9,284 nt of DNA from positions 1 to 9,284 of the forward strand of contig JAQUBU010000076.1 in the NCBI GenBank assembly GCA_028686565.1, read 5' to 3'. The stretch's first letter is position 1, and each line of letters begins with the position of its first letter. The notes beneath the pieces are model-generated. The model was given only the letters and a program-made list of their open reading frames with translations, was not told the DNA's origin and did no database searches. This document shows positions 5,293 to 9,284 of the stretch, piece by piece. The translations under genes and the position numbers were made by a program. Origin of the DNA: Syntrophomonadaceae bacterium (GTDB taxonomy: Bacteria; Bacillota; Syntrophomonadia; Syntrophomonadales; Syntrophomonadaceae).

Positions 5293-6570
5293 ATGGCAAA
5301 GAATTATAAAGAAATACCGTTATGGCAGGATGTGCCAATAGAAAAGTGGCAGGACTGGAAATGGCAGCTTGCTAATAGAATTACTACCTTGGATGAACTC
5401 GAACAGGTGATTAACCTGAAGGATGAAGAAAGAGCGGGTATAAAAGCTAGTCTGAAAAAGCTTCGTATGGCAATTACCCCCTATTATGCAACTTTGATGG
5501 ATGCAGATGACATTAACTGTCCGGTAAGAAAACAAGCTGTTCCAACCATACATGAAAGCAAAATATCAAAATGTGACAGCAGAGACCCTTTGCATGAAGC
5601 TGCGGATTCCCCGGTACCGGGACTTACGCACAGATACCCTGATCGGGTTCTGCTGCTTATTACCAATCAGTGTTCCATGTATTGCCGCCATTGTACAAGG
5701 AGAAGGTTTGCCGGGCATGATGACAAAGCAATGTCTATGGAAAATATCAGAAGGGCAATCAATTATATAAAGCTTCATAAAGAGGTTAGAGACGTGTTGC
5801 TGTCCGGGGGAGATCCCTTGTGTGTTTCTGATGAACGGCTTGAGTTTATATTAAAAGGGCTGCGAGAGATTCCGCATGTGGAGGTTATTCGAATTGGGAG
5901 CAGAACACCAGTAGTCATGCCGCAAAGAATTACCCCGCAACTATGCGAGATGCTTAAAAAATATCATCCAGTTTGGCTCAATACACATTTTAACCATCCC
6001 AAGGAAATTACACCGGAAGCCAAAAAGGCTTGTGCAATGCTTTCAGATGCAGGAATTCCCCTGGGTAATCAAACAGTGCTTTTAAAAAACATAAATGATT
6101 GCCCATATATTATGCGAAGCTTGGTGCATGAGCTGGTAAAAAACAGAGTCAGACCATATTACCTGTATCAGTGCGACTTGTCAGAAGGGATTGAGCATTT
6201 TCGAACTCCGGTATCGGTAGGGATTGAAATAATAGAAATGCTGCGAGGACATACTTCAGGCTTTGCAGTTCCAACCTTTGTAATAGATGCCCCGGGAGGC
6301 GGAGGAAAAATACCGGTAGGGCCGCAGTATCTTATTTCCCAATCTTCTGAAAAAGTAATACTTCGAAACTTCGAAGGAGTTATATGCACTTATGCCGAAC
6401 CGGAGGATAAAAAACATGAATGCGATAATTGCGGACTATGTAAAAAGTACAAGAGCAGAGAGTATAGAGGGATAGAAAAACTTTATAGAAACGAACGGGT
6501 ATGCCTGGTACCCAGGAGCAATGTCAGGGTGAACAGAAGGGACAAAATACATGAATACAGCAGCATATAA
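5293..6570 (+). CDS. ablA: L-lysine 2,3-aminomutase (radical SAM, PLP-dependent)
   Basis: This 425-residue enzyme interconverts L-alpha-lysine and L-beta-lysine using a 4Fe-4S cluster, SAM and PLP. I take the ATG at 5293 because AAAGGAG ends 11 bases upstream and the protein then starts at the usual place; an in-frame TTG at 5272 sits inside that ribosome binding site. Key residues are Cys127, Cys131 and Cys134 (CSMYCRHC), Arg136, the lysine-side-chain contacts Asp295 (QCDLSEG) and Asp332 (IDAPGGGGK), and PLP lysine Lys339. Zinc-site cysteines are kept as Cys247 and a C-terminal C-x2-C-x2-C cluster (Cys377, 380, 383). It closely follows Clostridium subterminale LAM (KamA). The gene overlaps the acetyltransferase gene by 20 bases, so its product is probably for N-epsilon-acetyl-beta-lysine, a compatible solute, rather than only lysine fermentation (alternative name kamA). 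Confidence 0.95.
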   Translation: MAKNYKEIPLWQDVPIEKWQDWKWQLANRITTLDELEQVINLKDEERAGIKASLKKLRMAITPYYATLMDADDINCPVRKQAVPTIHESKISKCDSRDPLHEAADSPVPGLTHRYPDRVLLLITNQCSMYCRHCTRRRFAGHDDKAMSMENIRRAINYIKLHKEVRDVLLSGGDPLCVSDERLEFILKGLREIPHVEVIRIGSRTPVVMPQRITPQLCEMLKKYHPVWLNTHFNHPKEITPEAKKACAMLSDAGIPLGNQTVLLKNINDCPYIMRSLVHELVKNRVRPYYLYQCDLSEGIEHFRTPVSVGIEIIEMLRGHTSGFAVPTFVIDAPGGGGKIPVGPQYLISQSSEKVILRNFEGVICTYAEPEDKKHECDNCGLCKKYKSREYRGIEKLYRNERVCLVPRSNVRVNRRDKIHEYSSI

Positions 6571-7444
6571 TCATAATAAGGATGAAAACAACCAGACAGC
6601 CATTAAGGGAATAGAATTATATCTTGACTATACCAATAAAAGGCTGAAAATACTGAATTATCAAGGTATAACTGATAATATTATTATAGACATAATTAAT
6701 CTTGCCAAGAACAAGGGACTGGGTAAAATAATATCCAACTGCCGCAGCGCTTATCTGCAACCACTCATAAGCAACGGTTTTATAATCGAGGGTATTATAA
6801 ATGGATTTTTTCAGGGAGAGGATGCATTCTGTATTTCCTATTTTATTGATCCTTTTAGACAGGCAGCACTAAAAAAGGAAGCAGGAGATTCAATTCTATA
6901 CCAGTGCAAGAGTGGAACTAAAAGATATTTACCGCAGGAGAAACAGCAGTATATAATTAGACAGACCGATACAGGAGATATTCCTGAGATGATAAGGTTG
7001 TTCTCGACAGTTTTTGAGAGCTATCCGTCTCCAGTGTTTAGTGCGGAGTACCTTGAAAAAGTCATGAATAAACAACTGCTGTTCAAGGTGGCGGAAGAAG
7101 ACGGGAAAATTCTAAGTATGGCATCAGCAGATATGGACAAGTATAATTTGAATGCAGAAATAACGGATTGTGTTACATACCCGGAATACAGGGGCAAGAA
7201 TATTCTGCAGAATATAATATATAGTCTTGAAGCTGATCTGAAAGAGAAAGGATTCCTTACAGCATATAGTTTGGCAAGGTCGATTAATCCCGGAATTAAC
7301 AAGGCACTGAGCAGGATGAAATACCAATATGGCGGAAGGCTGCTTAAAAACTGTCACATATGCGGCGGTTTTGAAGACATGAACATATGGGTTAAAAGTT
7401 TGGGAAATAAAAATTTTGTAGAATTAAACATGGTTAATATTTGA
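6551..7444 (+). CDS. ablB: Beta-lysine N6-acetyltransferase (GNAT, AblB family)
   Basis: This 297-residue protein should acetylate the epsilon-amino group of L-beta-lysine with acetyl-CoA, giving N-epsilon-acetyl-beta-lysine. The N-terminal half (about 20-105) is the AblB-specific domain, with KGLGKIISNCRS and NGFIIEG..NGFFQGEDAFCISYF. The C-terminal GNAT domain (about 135-282) has the acetyl-CoA loop CVTYPEYRGKNILQN (207-221) and the family tail YSLARSINPGINKALSRMKY plus GGRLLKNCHICGGFEDMNIW. The start at 6551 has AGAAGGGA eight bases upstream, inside the end of ablA, and the two genes overlap by 20 bases, so they are probably co-translated. The ablA-ablB pair is known from methanogens and some bacteria under salt stress. 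Identity is supported by both the tail motif and the context. Confidence 0.92.
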   Translation: MNTAAYNHNKDENNQTAIKGIELYLDYTNKRLKILNYQGITDNIIIDIINLAKNKGLGKIISNCRSAYLQPLISNGFIIEGIINGFFQGEDAFCISYFIDPFRQAALKKEAGDSILYQCKSGTKRYLPQEKQQYIIRQTDTGDIPEMIRLFSTVFESYPSPVFSAEYLEKVMNKQLLFKVAEEDGKILSMASADMDKYNLNAEITDCVTYPEYRGKNILQNIIYSLEADLKEKGFLTAYSLARSINPGINKALSRMKYQYGGRLLKNCHICGGFEDMNIWVKSLGNKNFVELNMVNI

Positions 7445-7534
7445 TTTTGGAATCAATGATGGTGAAACAAGCCTTGCCTAAAATACAAAATACCAATAAT
7501 ACAAGGAGGTATTATCAGGCTGGTCTTTAAGCAT

Positions 7535-7595
7535 CGGAAGAAACTCAGGAGCAGTTTCTTCCGCACCGCTGCAAAAAAAGCGGGGGATATTTTTT
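7535..7595 (+). terminator. Two hairpins and T-run between ablB and mscS
   Basis: A perfect 11-bp stem (CGGAAGAAACT at 7535-7545 with AGTTTCTTCCG at 7553-7563, 7-base loop) is followed by a smaller stem CCGCT/AGCGG (7566-7570, 7579-7583) and six T at 7590-7595. The arrangement could terminate the ablAB transcript, although the T-run is seven bases beyond the second stem. The rest of this 188-base gap holds an isolated AAGGAGGT (7503-7510) with no usual start codon at working distance. Confidence 0.45.
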
Positions 7596-7632
7596 CCATC
7601 TCGTTATATGCTAAATAGCCTGGAAAACTGAT

Positions 7633-8736
7633 ATGTTTAATGAATTTTTAAGTAGAGCTGTTATTCCCTTTGATAAATTATTAAATAATACAACAATTAC
7701 TACAGTATGTATTTCTATTCTGATATTTTTAGTTTTTCTATTATTGCGAAATATTTTTACCAAATATTTATTTAAACTGATTTTAAAATTCACGTCCAAA
7801 ACAGCTAATGAAATGGATGACAAAATACTAGCGGCATTTGAAAAGCCCATACGAATGCTTATTGTGATTATGGGTTTATATTTTGCTTCCAGATATGCAT
7901 TCGAAAGTGTTTTATTAGATGAGACAATTAGCAGGCTCTTTCGTTCTTCGCTGGTGATACTTATTGCGTGGGGAATCTATGACTTAGCGGGAAGCCAATC
8001 AGTATTATCGGAAGAATTAAAGAAAAAACTGAATCTTGACAATATCCTTATATCATTTTTCTCCAAATTTGTCCGATTTATTATTATTGCAATGGCGATT
8101 GTGGTAATTGCTCAGGAATGGGATTATGATGTTAACGGTTTTATTGCGGGTCTGGGATTGGGTGGTCTGGCATTTGCCCTGGCAGCTCAGGATACACTGG
8201 CGAATGTTTTTGGGGGAATGATTATTATAATGGAAAAGCCTTTTCTGATAGGTGATTGGATACAAACCCCAAGTACAGAAGGCCATGTAGAAGATATAAC
8301 CTTTCGCAGCACTAAAGTCAGAGCATTTAATCAATCACTGATAACCGTACCTAATTCCACTCTGGCCAAAGAAGCTATTACCAACTACACTCGAATGGGT
8401 ATGCGCAGAATAACTTTTCATCTGGGCGTTACCTATGATACACCCCGACATAAAATGGAAAACGTTGTGAAGCAGATCAAAGAGATGCTGAAAAATGATT
8501 CGAATATTCATCCACAGACTATATTCGTATTTTTTGAAAAATTTAATGATAGCAGTCTGGATATTTTCTTGTATTTCTTTACCAATACCACCAATTGGGA
8601 AGAGTTCCTGGCAGTGCGCCAGAATGTTAACTTCAAAATCATGGAGATATTGGAGAACGAGCAAGTTTCAGTCGCATTTCCCAGTCGGAGCATTTACTTT
8701 GAAAATCCCCAGGTGGTAAAGATTAATGACAATTAA
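7633..8736 (+). CDS. MscS-family mechanosensitive ion channel
   Basis: This 367-residue inner-membrane channel would open under membrane tension on osmotic downshift and release small solutes. Predicted membrane segments lie at about residues 22-42, 71-92, 103-120, 140-160 and the pore helix about 168-200. The pore helix has the alternating Gly/Ala pattern GFIAGLGLGGLAFALAAQDTLANVFGG, then EKPFLIGDWI leading into the beta domain (GHVEDITFRSTKVRAFNQSLITVPNSTL) and the C-terminal alpha/beta domain ending in VAFPSRSIYF. The extra N-terminal helices make it larger than E. coli MscS and closer to the YnaI-like subgroup. The ATG at 7633 has only a weak TGGAAA ribosome site. It follows the osmolyte genes on the same strand and converges on the ClC gene. 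The family is certain. Confidence 0.96.
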   Translation: MFNEFLSRAVIPFDKLLNNTTITTVCISILIFLVFLLLRNIFTKYLFKLILKFTSKTANEMDDKILAAFEKPIRMLIVIMGLYFASRYAFESVLLDETISRLFRSSLVILIAWGIYDLAGSQSVLSEELKKKLNLDNILISFFSKFVRFIIIAMAIVVIAQEWDYDVNGFIAGLGLGGLAFALAAQDTLANVFGGMIIIMEKPFLIGDWIQTPSTEGHVEDITFRSTKVRAFNQSLITVPNSTLAKEAITNYTRMGMRRITFHLGVTYDTPRHKMENVVKQIKEMLKNDSNIHPQTIFVFFEKFNDSSLDIFLYFFTNTTNWEEFLAVRQNVNFKIMEILENEQVSVAFPSRSIYFENPQVVKINDN

Positions 8737-8830
8737 AGTTTATTTAAATTGAAAACAATTGAATTGCAGGAAAACTATAAAACAGGTAGTGGTGCCAGGG
8801 AAACTCAGGCTAGGGCTTATTGCAGATTTA

Positions 8831-9284
8831 TTATTTATTCGCGGAATCGGATATTTCATGTACTGCCGATTGAATGTGCCCGGCCATTTGCAGCAGACTT
8901 GGTTTAATTCTTGAAGCTTGTTTTTCATCAGTTAGGATATTAAGATAATCACCGGTTATAATTTTGGTATCGCCGCGGGGAATGATTTGTTCTTCTCCCC
9001 TTTTGATATTGATCAGAAGACAGTGCTGTGGCCAGTTGACATCCTTGATCATTTTACCTTCAAGTTGAGAGCCCAGGCAGACAACTGCTTCCAGAACGGT
9101 ATTAGCGTTCGAATGGGATTTCTGTGATTTGCGCTGCTTCTTGATCAGAACACGATCGAGCAATTGGTCATAAATCGGTCTCGATTTTAATAGATCAGCT
9201 ACAATATAGGCAGTCATGGATACCGTAATAAGCGCGGGGAGATGTTGAAAGGACCCAGTCATTTCAGTTACCAGGATGCTTCCG
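8831..9284 (-). CDS. ClC-type chloride channel/transporter with TrkA-C (RCK_C) domain, C-terminal part
   Basis: The frame is open through the right window edge, so only the last 150 residues are seen. It starts inside the ClC membrane domain: GSILVTEMTGSF followed by HLPALITVSMTAYIVADLL and the SRPIYDQLLDRVL linker match the final membrane helices of ClC proteins. A cytoplasmic TrkA-C domain follows, with LGSQLEGKMIKDVNWP, CLLINIKRGEEQIIPRGDT and ITGDYLNILTD. The ATG at 9262 is internal. ClC proteins move chloride, often in exchange for protons; RCK_C domains are ligand-binding modules, and in KtrA and CpaA they bind c-di-AMP. Whether this one does is unknown. It converges on mscS across 94 bases in which I see no strong terminator. 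The ClC assignment rests on the short membrane part; the TrkA-C domain is clear. Confidence 0.85.
   Translation of the reverse strand, partial: GSILVTEMTGSFQHLPALITVSMTAYIVADLLKSRPIYDQLLDRVLIKKQRKSQKSHSNANTVLEAVVCLGSQLEGKMIKDVNWPQHCLLINIKRGEEQIIPRGDTKIITGDYLNILTDEKQASRIKPSLLQMAGHIQSAVHEISDSANK

Noticed and set aside
4275..5694. A 31-base block with one mismatch shared by the two aminomutase genes (4275-4305 and 5664-5694).
   Set aside because: It encodes the invariant radical-SAM cluster motif N-Q-C-x-M-Y-C-R-H-C in both paralogues, so identity follows from protein constraint and common ancestry. It is not an independent repeat element.
5263..7528. An 11-base direct repeat AGGCTGGTCTT in the gaps before ablA and before mscS.
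   Set aside because: Matches of this length are expected several times by chance in a 9-kb window, and the two contexts share nothing else.
8737..8830. A search for a terminator between the convergent mscS and ClC genes.
   Set aside because: Only a 5-bp AATTG/CAATT stem (8747-8760) without a T-run was found, too weak to call.
1..9284. Mobile elements, CRISPR arrays, tRNA or rRNA genes.
   Set aside because: No transposase or integrase-like protein, no regularly spaced repeats and no tRNA-like T-arm and acceptor pairing were seen. The window reads as ordinary chromosomal gene clusters.

Overview
The window looks like a chromosomal piece of a low-to-moderate-GC Gram-positive bacterium, most likely an anaerobic member of the Clostridia. 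This rests on strong AGGAG-type ribosome binding sites, TTG starts, a ydaO-type c-di-AMP riboswitch, and clostridial-type lysine/glutamate 2,3-aminomutases. The species cannot be named from sequence alone.

Left part (1-3184). The 3' end of a HAD-IB phosphatase gene (+) converges on folE (GTP cyclohydrolase I, -). Only 29 bases separate the two stop codons, and a perfect 21-bp inverted repeat spans the junction and runs into the folE coding end. Upstream of folE, on the same strand, lies an overlapping OmpR-type response regulator / HAMP histidine kinase pair. It reads leftward, away from the large central intergenic region.

Central and right part (3185-8736). A roughly 600-base intergenic region holds the two-component promoter on the minus strand. 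On the plus strand it holds a well-formed ydaO/yuaA-type c-di-AMP riboswitch followed by an intrinsic terminator. Behind it come two radical-SAM aminomutase paralogues. The first carries the Lys/Asn substitutions expected for glutamate 2,3-aminomutase (beta-glutamate synthesis). The second keeps the two Asp residues and the C-terminal Cys cluster of lysine 2,3-aminomutase. The latter overlaps ablB, the beta-lysine acetyltransferase, so the pair should make N-epsilon-acetyl-beta-lysine. An MscS-type mechanosensitive channel follows.

Right edge (8831-9284). Converging on mscS is the C-terminal end of a ClC-type chloride/proton transporter carrying a TrkA-C (RCK_C) domain.

Taken together, 3530-9284 reads as an osmoadaptation locus. 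Two beta-amino-acid compatible solutes are made under apparent control of c-di-AMP, the nucleotide that reports on potassium and turgor. A tension-gated channel can vent solutes, and an anion transporter carries a domain of a type that binds c-di-AMP in other proteins. The riboswitch, the enzyme identities and the ablA-ablB coupling are well supported. The single-regulon reading and the involvement of ClC are inference.
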